From a virus: DNA of 24,300 nt. The position numbers and the translations under genes are program-made. Location of the stretch: positions 1 to 24,300 of IMG/VR virus record IMGVR_UViG_3300046522_000727. One strand, given 5' to 3'. The notes beneath the pieces are model-generated. The model was not told the DNA's origin. It ran no database searches and was given only the letters and a program-made list of their open reading frames with translations. Below are positions 15,755-21,218 of this stretch, one piece after another. The stretch's first letter is position 1; each line of letters begins with the position of its first letter.

Positions 15755-16165
15755 ATGACGATGCTGCCGATCAAATTCCTGACCATCCATTGCGCGGCGA
15801 CGCCCGAGGGCCGCGACGTGTCGGCCGTGACGATCGGCCAGTGGGATACCGCCAAGTTCGGCCAGATCAGCTATCACCACGTGGTGACGCTCGACGGGGT
15901 CGATCACCAGACACTGCGCGACGACCAGAAGGGCGCGCATGTCGGCGGCCACAACACCGGCAATATCGGTGTTTGCTATGTCGGCGGCATGGACGCGCAG
16001 AACGCGCACCCCAAGGACACCCGCACGCCCGCCCAAAAGGCGACGCTGCGGGCGATCGTGGCGGCATATCGGGCCAAGTATCCCGGCATCGTCGTGCGCG
16101 GCCATCGCGACTGGCCGGACGTGCATAAGGCTTGCCCGTCGTTCGACGTGGCGACGCAGCTGTGA
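15755..16165 (+). CDS. Endolysin: N-acetylmuramoyl-L-alanine amidase, T7 lysozyme type
   Basis: 136 residues, the usual size for single-domain phage amidases (Amidase_2/PGRP fold). Zinc ligands are visible as H12 (TIHCAAT), H117 (GHRDW) and C127 (ACPSFDV). Tyr40 (SYHHVV) and K125 stand where T7 lysozyme has its catalytic Tyr and Lys. The segment GAHVGGHNTGNIGVCYVGG is the typical amidase core. It cuts the bond between MurNAc and L-Ala in peptidoglycan. There is no signal peptide, so it needs a holin to reach the periplasm. AGGAG (15743-15747) lies seven bases before ATG. The next gene starts inside its stop codon (GTGA). Confidence 0.93.
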   Translation: MTMLPIKFLTIHCAATPEGRDVSAVTIGQWDTAKFGQISYHHVVTLDGVDHQTLRDDQKGAHVGGHNTGNIGVCYVGGMDAQNAHPKDTRTPAQKATLRAIVAAYRAKYPGIVVRGHRDWPDVHKACPSFDVATQL

Positions 16166-16500
16166 TCCTTCCCGGCTGGCCGCCCCGCGACTGGCGTAAG
16201 CTGCTCGCGATGTTCCTGCTGTCGGGCGGCGGCATGGCGATCACGGTCGTCGTATGGCGCCTGGTCACGCTGGTGGCCGAGCGATCGGTGGGCGACCCCT
16301 GGCCGCTCGCCTATAGCCTGTATGGCGCGCTCGGCCTGCTCGGGCTGGTGCTGGTATCGCTGGGCTGGACGCTCGGCAAGTCGATCGTCAGCGCCGAAGC
16401 GGGCGGCGCCAAATTCAGCGCGAGCGGCGGCGACGATGGCGACGATCCGGTGGTGGCGCCGACCGTCACCACGACGACCAAGACGGAGGTAGTGCCATGA
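16162..16500 (+). CDS. Holin-like protein with two membrane segments
   Basis: 112 residues from GTG 16162, overlapping the endolysin stop by four bases. Two clear hydrophobic helices lie at about 14-36 (LLAMFLLSGGGMAITVVVWRLVTLV) and 51-72 (YSLYGALGLLGLVLVSLGWTLG), separated by a short charged turn. They are followed by a soluble acidic tail rich in Gly, Asp and Thr. Size, two helices, a charged C-terminus and position next to the endolysin suit a holin, but no specific family is recognised. Its polar tail of about 40 residues, ending TTTTKTEVVP, is longer than in minimal holins. The stop overlaps the next ATG (ATGA). Confidence 0.65.
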   Translation: MILPGWPPRDWRKLLAMFLLSGGGMAITVVVWRLVTLVAERSVGDPWPLAYSLYGALGLLGLVLVSLGWTLGKSIVSAEAGGAKFSASGGDDGDDPVVAPTVTTTTKTEVVP

Positions 16501-16844
16501 TCCCGCTGAGTAGCCTTGAAGCCAAGTTTATCGTTGCGACGCCGGGTGGTTCGCGCGTGGTCGAAAGTATCGACGAGGCGCAGGGCGTGCGCTTTCTATG
16601 CCCGAAATGTTTTACCGCGAATGGTGGAGCTGTCGGCACGCATAGCGTGATATGCTGGTCACGGTCGCGAGGTGTCCCCGAAGAGCAGGAACCCGGCCCC
16701 GGACGATGGACGCTGCATGGCACGTCGATGGACAATCTGCAGCTTGAGGGCGATCCCGTCGGCCGCGCGCGCAGTGTCCAGCTTACCGCCGGATGCAACT
16801 GGCATGGCTTCATCAACAACGGACACGCGGAAGGGGATTGCTGA
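16497..16844 (+). CDS. Small Cys/His protein, DUF6527-like, inside the lysis cassette
   Basis: 115 residues. It contains C35-x2-C38 (LCPKC), H49 and C53 (THSVICW), and near the end C100-x2-H103 (GCNWHG) and H110, with GRWTLHGTSMDNLQL in between. The pattern 'f.CP.C...H...W.....g..W...Gt...ltl..S....gC..H.fI..G' matches what I remember of DUF6527, small proteins of unknown function common in phage lysis regions and sometimes mis-named in databases. The Cys/His sets could hold zinc. It overlaps the neighbours on both sides (ATGA and TGATG), so it is translated with holin and spanin genes. No enzymatic role can be stated from sequence. Confidence 0.68.
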   Translation: MIPLSSLEAKFIVATPGGSRVVESIDEAQGVRFLCPKCFTANGGAVGTHSVICWSRSRGVPEEQEPGPGRWTLHGTSMDNLQLEGDPVGRARSVQLTAGCNWHGFINNGHAEGDC

Positions 16845-17272
16845 TGATCGCATGGTTTGTCGCCCTGTCGACGGGGCGCAAGATCGCCGTCGGGGTGGGT
16901 GCGGTGCTGCTGCTGATCGCGGCGGTCACCGGGCTGGTGCTCGCGGTCAACGCGCACGATGCGGCGCAGCGGCAGGCCGGGCGCGACGAGGTGCAGGCGA
17001 AGTGGAACGCGGAGAAGGCGGCCCGCTCGGCCGCGCTCACCGATTTCCAGACGTCGCTGAGCGGCGCGTTGCGTAGCGAGTTCGACCGATTCGGCGGTAA
17101 GCTGGCGGCGATCGACGCGACGGGCTCGCGGATATCGGTCGAGATGCCCAAGGCGATTGCCGCGGCGCCGCGCTATGCCGATCCCAATTGCGACCTGACG
17201 CCCGAGGTTCGCGACCAGATCAACGCCGGCCGCGCACTGTCGCGCCTGCCGCCATCGGGAGTGCCGCAATGA
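16844..17272 (+). CDS. Rz-like inner-membrane spanin
   Basis: 142 residues from ATG 16844 (one-base overlap TGATG). A single N-terminal membrane anchor lies at 12-35 (KIAVGVGAVLLLIAAVTGLVLAV). It is followed by a periplasmic charged helix from about 38 to 75 (AAQRQAGRDEVQAKWNAEKA), typical for i-spanins, and a Pro-rich end. The gene directly after it codes for a small lipoprotein, overlapping by four bases, which is the hallmark of an i-spanin/o-spanin pair. Together they would bridge and fuse inner and outer membrane in the last step of lysis of a Gram-negative host. Sequence identity to lambda Rz is not expected, so the call rests on topology and context. Confidence 0.7.
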   Translation: MIAWFVALSTGRKIAVGVGAVLLLIAAVTGLVLAVNAHDAAQRQAGRDEVQAKWNAEKAARSAALTDFQTSLSGALRSEFDRFGGKLAAIDATGSRISVEMPKAIAAAPRYADPNCDLTPEVRDQINAGRALSRLPPSGVPQ

Positions 17273-17559
17273 ACCGTCTGACCATCGCCGTGCTGGCGTT
17301 ACCGATGTTGGCAGCCGGATGCGGCGACGCGCGCCCGGCAATCGGCTTTCCGACGATCGACGATCTGCCCGCCAACGTGCGTGCGACGTGCCCGGCGTTG
17401 CCCGAGGTCACCGGCTCGCTCGGCGACCTTGCCACGAAGGACGCCCAGGCGGCGGTCGCCTATGCCGCGTGCGCGGCGCGGGGCGATGCGGCAGTGGCGG
17501 CGTACGCGATTGCTCAGGCCAAGCTCGCCGAGGCGCGTGCGAAGGCGGAGAAGCCCTGA
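17269..17559 (+). CDS. Rz1-like outer-membrane spanin lipoprotein
   Basis: 96 residues from ATG 17269, overlapping the Rz-like stop. The N-terminus is a lipoprotein signal: MNRLTIAVLALPMLAAGC with lipobox LAAG-C18. The mature part contains a Pro-containing stretch (PTIDDLPANVRATCPALPEV) and a helical, Ala-rich C-terminus ending KAEKP. A short lipoprotein after an anchored coiled-coil protein at the end of a lysis cassette is best read as the o-spanin. Compared with lambda, the two spanin genes are consecutive and not nested. A weak hairpin (CTGAC ... GTCAG, 17556-17571) follows the stop; it also overlaps the -35 region of the next promoter. Confidence 0.72.
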   Translation: MNRLTIAVLALPMLAAGCGDARPAIGFPTIDDLPANVRATCPALPEVTGSLGDLATKDAQAAVAYAACAARGDAAVAAYAIAQAKLAEARAKAEKP

Positions 17560-17564
17560 CGGGC

Positions 17565-17594
17565 TTGTCAGTCGTTCCACGTTTGTTCTACATT
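17565..17594 (+). promoter_or_regulatory. Sigma-70-like promoter with LexA (SOS) box in the spacer
   Basis: -35 TTGTCA (17565-17570) and -10 TACATT (17589-17594) are 18 bases apart. The spacer contains GTTC-CACGTTT-GTTC (17574-17588), a perfect match to the alphaproteobacterial LexA operator GTTC-N7-GTTC. The start point about seven bases after the -10 would be near 17601, which is the A of the ATG, so the mRNA is probably leaderless. LexA bound here would block polymerase; DNA damage should open the three-gene operon that follows. Confidence 0.75.
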
Positions 17595-17600
17595 TCAGCC

Positions 17601-17897
17601 ATGCCCGAGTCGAATCTCTCGCGCCCGCGCTGGGCGGACGATCCACCGGCGCCGCCCTTGCAAGCGGTCGCGCAGGCGATGGAGGCCGGGGAGACCTGGC
17701 TGTTCGCCTGGGCGATGCAGTCGACTGTTTCCTATCGCCTGTTGTCGCGCGAATGCCGGATCAAACAGGACCGGTTGTTGGCGATCGACGCCGGCGCGCC
17801 GATGACGCTCGACGAACTGGCGGCGTTGGCAAAGACTTGGCGGGTCGATCCCGACGATATCCGGCGCACGTTGCCGCCCGGCGCGCTGATCGAGTGA
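17601..17897 (+). CDS. Small HTH-like protein, first gene of SOS-type operon
   Basis: 98 residues from ATG 17601, the first base of the probable leaderless mRNA; the preceding gap has no ribosome site. The N-terminal 30 residues are Pro-rich and likely flexible (RPRWADDPPAPPLQAVAQA). Residues about 48-95 have helix-turn-helix rhythm: TVSYRLLSRECRIKQDRLLAID (helix, turn, recognition helix), GAPMTLDELAALAKTWRVDPDDIRRTLP, which resembles Xre/Cro-type repressors ('lAr..gis...l..ie.G.p.t..el..LA..w.v'). A DNA-binding role is inferred. Its stop overlaps the GTG of the next gene (GTGA). I do not recognise a named family. Confidence 0.65.
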   Translation: MPESNLSRPRWADDPPAPPLQAVAQAMEAGETWLFAWAMQSTVSYRLLSRECRIKQDRLLAIDAGAPMTLDELAALAKTWRVDPDDIRRTLPPGALIE

Positions 17898-18124
17898 GAC
17901 CCCGATCCTTCAAGAGCGAGCGCGAAACGCTGACAGAGCGCGCCAGGGCGTCGCGGGCGTCAATGGCATGGCTGTCGCGGGCGATCGGCCGCCCCGACCG
18001 CTATCTCGATCGCTTCGCCGCCGGCGGCCCGCCCATGGCGCTGGCACCGGCCGACCGCGAATGGCTCGCCCTGTTCTTCGGCGTTGGCGACGATGGTATG
18101 GGCATCCCGGCCAGCCGTGAATGA
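17894..18124 (+). CDS. Very small HTH protein, second gene of SOS-type operon
   Basis: 76 residues from GTG 17894, four-base overlap with the gene before. The whole protein is one short helical domain: SMAWLSRAIGRPDRYLDRF, then GGPPMALAPADREWLALFFGVGDDGMGI. This resembles the N-terminal DNA-binding domain of sphingomonad S24/LexA-like repressors, where 'lSr.iGRn..YL.qf...G.p..L...dr..LA.fFgv' is common. Here no peptidase domain follows, so it is a free-standing domain. It could act as a Cro-like regulator or as an antagonist of a full-length repressor encoded elsewhere; that is inference. The next gene starts eight bases before its end. Confidence 0.6.
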   Translation: MRPRSFKSERETLTERARASRASMAWLSRAIGRPDRYLDRFAAGGPPMALAPADREWLALFFGVGDDGMGIPASRE

Positions 18125-18518
18125 GCTGAGCCTGACCGTCGTCGGCATCGATCACCCCAATGCCGATCGCAGCAATCGCATGTTCGAACTGCTGCAATGC
18201 GTGCGAGGCGAGCGCATCGAGCTACGCCCCGAACCCAAGAACCCTTTCGACGAACACGCCGTCGCGGTATTCAGCGCGCGCGGCCGGCAGATCGGCTACC
18301 TCAGATCAGAGCGTGCGGTGATGATCGGCGCCCGCCTCCGCGCCGGCGAGGAATACGCTGCGCTATTCCAGGATCTCGACACCCACGCCGCCTATGTCCG
18401 CGTGCGCTTCGGCGGAGGCGTTCCTACGCTCCCGGTCGAGCGTGGCGATCACGACCCGCGCGCTGACCTTGGCGGCGATTTCCAGCCCGACCCCGAGGGG
18501 CCTGAGTGGGGCGCGTGA
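18117..18518 (+). CDS. HIRAN-domain protein, third gene of SOS-type operon
   Basis: 133 residues from GTG 18117, the only in-frame start consistent with a compact N-terminus; it overlaps the preceding gene by eight bases. Residues 4-85 match the HIRAN domain: LTVVGIDHPNADRSNRMFELL, CVRGERIELRPEPKNPFDEHAVAVF, then RQIGYLRSERA. The signature 'GE.i.L..EP.NpfD..Av.V....G..iGYl' is complete. HIRAN domains of Rad5/HLTF enzymes bind 3' ends of single-stranded DNA at stalled forks; stand-alone bacterial forms are poorly characterised. The last 40 residues are acidic and Pro-rich. Placement behind a LexA-box promoter fits a role when DNA is damaged or when the prophage is induced. Confidence 0.82.
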   Translation: MNELSLTVVGIDHPNADRSNRMFELLQCVRGERIELRPEPKNPFDEHAVAVFSARGRQIGYLRSERAVMIGARLRAGEEYAALFQDLDTHAAYVRVRFGGGVPTLPVERGDHDPRADLGGDFQPDPEGPEWGA

Positions 18519-18582
18519 TCGCCGTTCCGCCCTTCGATCAGTCCGGTGTATCTCCGGTGAAAGTCGCGGCAATTCGCCGTTT

Positions 18583-18597
18583 GTTCGGCGTCCGTTC
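18583..18597 (+). promoter_or_regulatory. Second LexA-box match (GTTC-N7-GTTC)
   Basis: GTTC-GGCGTCC-GTTC is an exact match to the alphaproteobacterial LexA consensus. Unlike the site at 17574 it has no convincing -35 or -10 around it and no gene follows on the + strand. By base counting, a match of eight fixed bases is expected somewhere in 24 kb about once, so this may be chance. Confidence 0.35.
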
Positions 18598-18650
18598 CGT
18601 CGTTCCGAATTAGAGGAATGGCGGATTTCTGCGGCTTTGCTGCATTGGCA

Positions 18651-18700
18651 CTGTGTTGACATCGCAGGGGTCGCAAGTTCAATCCTTGCCACGCCCACCA
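18651..18700 (+). other. Phage attachment site: 3' part of tRNA-Val(GAC)
   Basis: The bases fold exactly as tRNA positions 27-76: anticodon stem CTGTG/CGCAG, loop TTGACAT with anticodon GAC at 18658-18660, variable GGGTC, T stem GCAAG/CTTGC with loop TTCAATC, acceptor 3' strand CACGCCC, discriminator A and an encoded CCA (18698-18700). The matching 5' half (GGGCGTG acceptor and D arm) is absent: the 26 bases before it do not pair. This is therefore not a working tRNA gene but the copied tRNA end that tyrosine integrases use as attachment identity block. The integrase gene lies 111 bases to the right. Confidence 0.85.
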
Positions 18701-18703
18701 TCG

Positions 18704-18738
18704 AAAGCCTCGGGAAACTCCGGTTTCCCGAGGCTTTT
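18704..18738 (+). terminator. Strong bidirectional hairpin terminator after the tRNA end
   Basis: A perfect 15-bp stem, AAAGCCTCGGGAAAC (18704-18718) with GTTTCCCGAGGCTTT (18723-18737), and loop TCCG. On the + strand it ends in TTTT; on the - strand the stem end supplies a short T run. It starts four bases after the CCA and so is probably the tRNA terminator copied with the attachment site. It can also stop late transcripts coming from the left and integrase transcripts coming from the right. Confidence 0.9.
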
Positions 18739-18762
18739 GTGTATCATCTCCACAGGTTTCGG

Positions 18763-18780
18763 TTGGTTCAATTGAACCAA
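18763..18780. repeat. 18-bp perfect palindrome between att and int
   Basis: TTGGTTCAATTGAACCAA reads the same on both strands. It is located 62 bases right of the tRNA end and 30 bases beyond the integrase stop. A site for a dimeric protein (integrase arm site, excisionase or repressor) is plausible from its place. It has no loop, so it is not a good RNA terminator. Confidence 0.8.
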
Positions 18781-18810
18781 AAATGCTGGGTTCGGCCCCC
18801 GCTAGGTCGT

Positions 18811-19782
18811 CTACCAGTCCAACGCGGCAGCCGCGTCCTTCATGAAGCTCGGACTGTAGCGAGCATAGGCCCTCTCCGTGACCCGTGTTGAGGTATGTCC
18901 CAGGAACTGGGCAATCTTCTGCATCGGGACATCGGCCTGCGCCATCCAAACGCCCGCCGTGTGACGAAAGACGTGGGGGGAGCAAGCCACTCCAGACCGC
19001 CTCGACGCTTCGCGAATGGCCTTCTTGATGCTTCTTACCGGCTTACCATCCCACTCGATCACATGGGTGGTGAGTGCGCCACGTGCGGCTTCTTCGAGAG
19101 CAGCGTAGGCACGGCCGTTGATCGGTACTTCCGGACGGCGCTTGTTCGTTTGCTCCCGGCCCGAGGCGTTGAAGTTGATAACACGGTGCTTAAAATCGAT
19201 CTGATCCCACGTCAGCTCCAGGATCGCGCTCATCCTCGCCCCAGTGGTGACGGCAAGGACAACGAACAGTCGGACGTGGGGCGTGCCGACGTGTGCGAGC
19301 AACCGGTCGAGCTCATCGCGCGTCAGGTAGCGATCGCGAGGTCTGCTCTGTGCGGGCGTCCAGACGTGCGTGTTGCCGCGGCCATATTTCAGGTTGAGGC
19401 ATGCGCGAAGAAACTCGAGTTCAATGCGGATCGTGCCCGATGCGGCGCCTTGCCGCCCCCGCAGATCGGCATAGGACCGGCAATCCTCCTTCGTGATGTC
19501 ATAGCCAATGCGCTCGCCAAAGAACTCGCCCAGGCGTTTCCAGGCGTCCCGTTGACGCGCCGTGTTTTTGCCGTCTTGTTCACGGTCAGCGACGTAGAGG
19601 CGCCAAAGGTCCGCTACACGCTCGGAAGCGGGCCTGTGCAAATTACTCCAGATTTCGCGCGCTCTTGCCTCCGCTAAGCCGCGATCAGCCGTGCCAGTCG
19701 AGACGCGAACACGGTCTCGTCCGGAGCCGTATGCGAGGGCAAGCTTTCCTCGGTATTCGACAAGTTTGTAGGGCATTGGCAT
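18811..19782 (-). CDS. int: Tyrosine recombinase integrase
   Basis: 323 residues, full length. An N-terminal arm-binding region (about 1-50, LVEYRGKLALAYGSG...GTADRGLAEARA) is followed by a core-binding SAM-like domain (55-135) and the catalytic domain. Catalytic residues visible are R183 (TTGARMSAIL), H270 and R273 (HVFRHTAG), H296 (FLGHTSTRVTERAYARY) and nucleophile Y306. The C-terminus (YSPSFMKDAAAALD) is typical of the family. Start at ATG 19782; a second ATG two codons on is possible. It integrates and excises the element at the tRNA-Val site beside it. The N-terminal 109 bases overlap the excisionase-like gene in another frame, as int and xis overlap in lambda. Confidence 0.95.
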   Translation of the reverse strand: MPMPYKLVEYRGKLALAYGSGRDRVRVSTGTADRGLAEARAREIWSNLHRPASERVADLWRLYVADREQDGKNTARQRDAWKRLGEFFGERIGYDITKEDCRSYADLRGRQGAASGTIRIELEFLRACLNLKYGRGNTHVWTPAQSRPRDRYLTRDELDRLLAHVGTPHVRLFVVLAVTTGARMSAILELTWDQIDFKHRVINFNASGREQTNKRRPEVPINGRAYAALEEAARGALTTHVIEWDGKPVRSIKKAIREASRRSGVACSPHVFRHTAGVWMAQADVPMQKIAQFLGHTSTRVTERAYARYSPSFMKDAAAALDW

Positions 19783-19934
19783 TCGTATCTCTCAACCTCT
19801 GTCGCTGGAACGCGGATCAATTTTCCCAATCGGAAGTAATTTAGCTCGTTTCTCTGGCACATTTTGCGGATCTTCTCTGGGCTGCAGCCCCACCGCTGTG
19901 CTAGTTTCTCGGGCGTGTATGGTGCCTCTATCAC
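19674..19934 (-). CDS. Excisionase-like MerR-type HTH protein
   Basis: 86 residues. Residues 4-50 form a winged-helix of the excisionase/AlpA type (HTH_17): YTPEKLAQRWGCSPEKIRKM (helix-turn-helix) then NELNYFRLGKLIRVPATEVERY, matching 'yT.eelAe.lgvs..tir.l...gel...r.Gr..rI....le.f'. The remaining 35 residues are low in structure and overlap the start of the integrase gene. Such proteins bend DNA at the attachment site and direct excision, or regulate int. It lies upstream of int in the same direction, so the two are probably one transcript. It could also be a transcriptional regulator only. Confidence 0.85.
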   Translation of the reverse strand: MIEAPYTPEKLAQRWGCSPEKIRKMCQRNELNYFRLGKLIRVPATEVERYECQCPTNLSNTEESLPSHTAPDETVFASRLARLIAA

Positions 19935-20059
19935 GGGTATCTCTTCATTATTGAGTGGAGCATGTCCGATAGTGTCATGGCTCTTGGCAGAGCAATGCGC
20001 AGCGCGATGCTAAACTAGGCTACGGGTTCAACTCGATTGCCGCCGGGAGGTGCGCAGGG

Positions 20060-20506
20060 TTATTGCCCCCTCGGCCGGCTATCCTCCATTATCCGCGCCA
20101 GCTCCTCGACCTGGTCGTCGAGCTTTGAGGCTGCCGCGGGCGGAAGAAGGCGGTGAGGGATCGACGCCCACTCGAAGACTGGATTGGCTTCGCCTGTCGG
20201 GATCAGCGCGTGCAGCATCTCCTGCGCTCGACCCACGATCCTGATCGGCTTTCCTGTTTCCGCGTCCACGTCATCGATCAGATCGACCGAGAAACTGAGC
20301 CGGCAGGGGATCGACATGCAATGGCCGAGGGCGCCGACCGTCAGATCAAATTGCAAATTGCCGTTGAACTCCCGGCGCTGGACGAACTGTGGATCGAGGG
20401 GAGGAAGCGGCTGATCGGGATCGAGGCCAACGCTCTTTGCCATGATAAGGGCGCGCTCAGGCGACAGCCTGCGCATCAGTTCATATTGGATGTAGTTGGG
20501 GAGCAT
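20060..20506 (-). CDS. Hypothetical protein, 148 residues
   Basis: Not recognised. The gene has a good ribosome site (GGAGA about seven bases before ATG on the minus strand), proper codon use and a length typical for phage early genes. The N-terminus is helical (MLPNYIQYELMRRLSPERALIMAKSVGLDPDQPLPPLD). The middle is beta-rich with two Cys (FDLTVGALGHCMSIPCRLSFSVDLIDDVD), and a helical acidic C-terminus ends EELARIMEDSRPRGQ. It lies between the excisionase-like gene and a 102-residue gene, all on the minus strand, downstream of the replication gene. A role linked to replication or integration control is only suggested by place. Confidence 0.65.
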   Translation of the reverse strand: MLPNYIQYELMRRLSPERALIMAKSVGLDPDQPLPPLDPQFVQRREFNGNLQFDLTVGALGHCMSIPCRLSFSVDLIDDVDAETGKPIRIVGRAQEMLHALIPTGEANPVFEWASIPHRLLPPAAASKLDDQVEELARIMEDSRPRGQ

Positions 20507-20582
20507 GGTGTTTCTCCGGGACTCGCACGCCAGCCGCCCCGCTGGCGAGCAGCGGGTGGCTGACGAGCGTTGATGTTGCGGG

Positions 20583-20891
20583 TTAGGCTCCGAGGAGCTC
20601 GCGCTGGACCAGGATCAGCCTTTGGAGGTCTTCGGTCACGAGCCTACGTGCCTCGGCCTCGGTGTCCAAGCCGTCCATCTGGCCTTCGAACAGCATCTCC
20701 AGCTTCTGACGAACCGCGGTCAGGTGCGGCGCCGGTGTGTCGAGGAGATCCTCCTCAATTTCGGCGACCGCTCGCTCCAGCGCATCTCGCTCGTGAAGCT
20801 GTGCCTGATCCAGCTTCTGGGTGAGGCTCAGGTAATTTTGGTATTGGGTGTTCCACGCGCTCGCGGGCGCGTTATGGGCTTCGTCAGCCAT
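20583..20891 (-). CDS. Hypothetical helical protein, 102 residues
   Basis: Not recognised. The protein is almost entirely alpha-helical and strongly charged: NTQYQNYLSLTQKLDQAQLH, ERDALERAVAEIEEDLLDTPA, LTAVRQKLEMLFEGQMDGLD, AEARRLVTEDLQRLILVQRELL. Four amphipathic helices of similar length would suit a small helical bundle or coiled-coil dimer. AAGGA lies about nine bases before the ATG. It is 76 bases upstream of the 148-residue gene in the same direction. The intervening gap can form a hairpin (CGCCAGC at 20528-20534 with GCTGGCG at 20541-20547). No function is proposed. Confidence 0.65.
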   Translation of the reverse strand: MADEAHNAPASAWNTQYQNYLSLTQKLDQAQLHERDALERAVAEIEEDLLDTPAPHLTAVRQKLEMLFEGQMDGLDTEAEARRLVTEDLQRLILVQRELLGA

Positions 20892-21218
20892 TCGACTCGA
20901 TCCTTATCCGATCAGTTGCTTGGTCAGGACCGGCTCGGCGTTGGCGCGCCGGGTCGGTCCGCCTGGCAAGTAGGAGTCGACGAGTCGGCGGTCAATCCAC
21001 GCTCGCTGAAAAAGCATACGTAGTCAGACTATGAACAGAAAAATTACACATCAAACGGCGTCGGCCGTCCCTCGGCGCGCTCCTGGGAAACTTAGTCGGC
21101 CCGAATAGATGTGAAACCTCCGATAGCTAGGTTATGAGCTATTTTTCACGTTGGCTTGTGACACTCTAAACCTAGTTAAAGGAGGTTTCGTATCCCTTAG
21201 GCTGCGGTGACTTGGCGG
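20892..21218. other. Intergenic region with structured element near the replication gene
   Basis: These 327 bases between the 102-residue gene and the end of the primase-helicase gene carry no supported protein. The right half is clearly richer in A and T than the surroundings and contains the long imperfect stem-loop at 21108-21194. Plus-strand frames across it lack ribosome sites and have no family features. A promoter for the small leftward genes should also lie here, but none is convincing by eye. Confidence 0.7.
21108..21194 (+). ncRNA. Candidate structured RNA or ssDNA origin stem-loop
   Basis: The 87 bases fold into one long symmetric hairpin. A 14-bp base (21108-21121 with 21181-21194, two G-U wobbles), a 5x5 internal loop, a 7-bp stem CTAGGTT/AACCTAG (21127-21133 with 21169-21175), a 2x2 loop, GAG/CTC (21136-21138 with 21164-21166) and an apical TCAC/GTGA hairpin follow one another. 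The two wobbles pair only in the + strand; in the - strand they become A-C mismatches. The 3' arm contains AAAGGAGGT, a perfect ribosome-binding sequence with no start codon at useful distance. It begins 25 bases beyond the stop of the primase-helicase gene. Confidence 0.5.

Larger units (their letters stand above)
18519..18810 (+). other. Intergenic attachment-site region between late genes and integrase
   Basis: No protein gene is supported here. Reading left to right it holds a second GTTC-N7-GTTC sequence (18583-18597), a tRNA-Val 3' part (18651-18700), a strong hairpin terminator (18704-18738) and an 18-bp palindrome (18763-18780). Genes converge on it from both sides. A 13-codon ATG frame at 18618 is not credible because the purine-rich element touches its ATG. 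Confidence 0.85.

Noticed and set aside
15197-16126. Minus-strand open frame of 309 codons across the lysis genes
   Set aside because: Opposite the endolysin and the coiled-coil gene, low-complexity Ser/Arg/Ala sequence, no ribosome site or domain.
18618-18659. 13-codon ATG frame after the second LexA-box match
   Set aside because: The AGAGGA element abuts the ATG with no spacing, and the frame runs into the tRNA part.
18625-18700. A complete tRNA gene
   Set aside because: Bases 18625-18650 cannot form the D arm or pair with the acceptor strand CACGCCC; only positions 27-76 are present.
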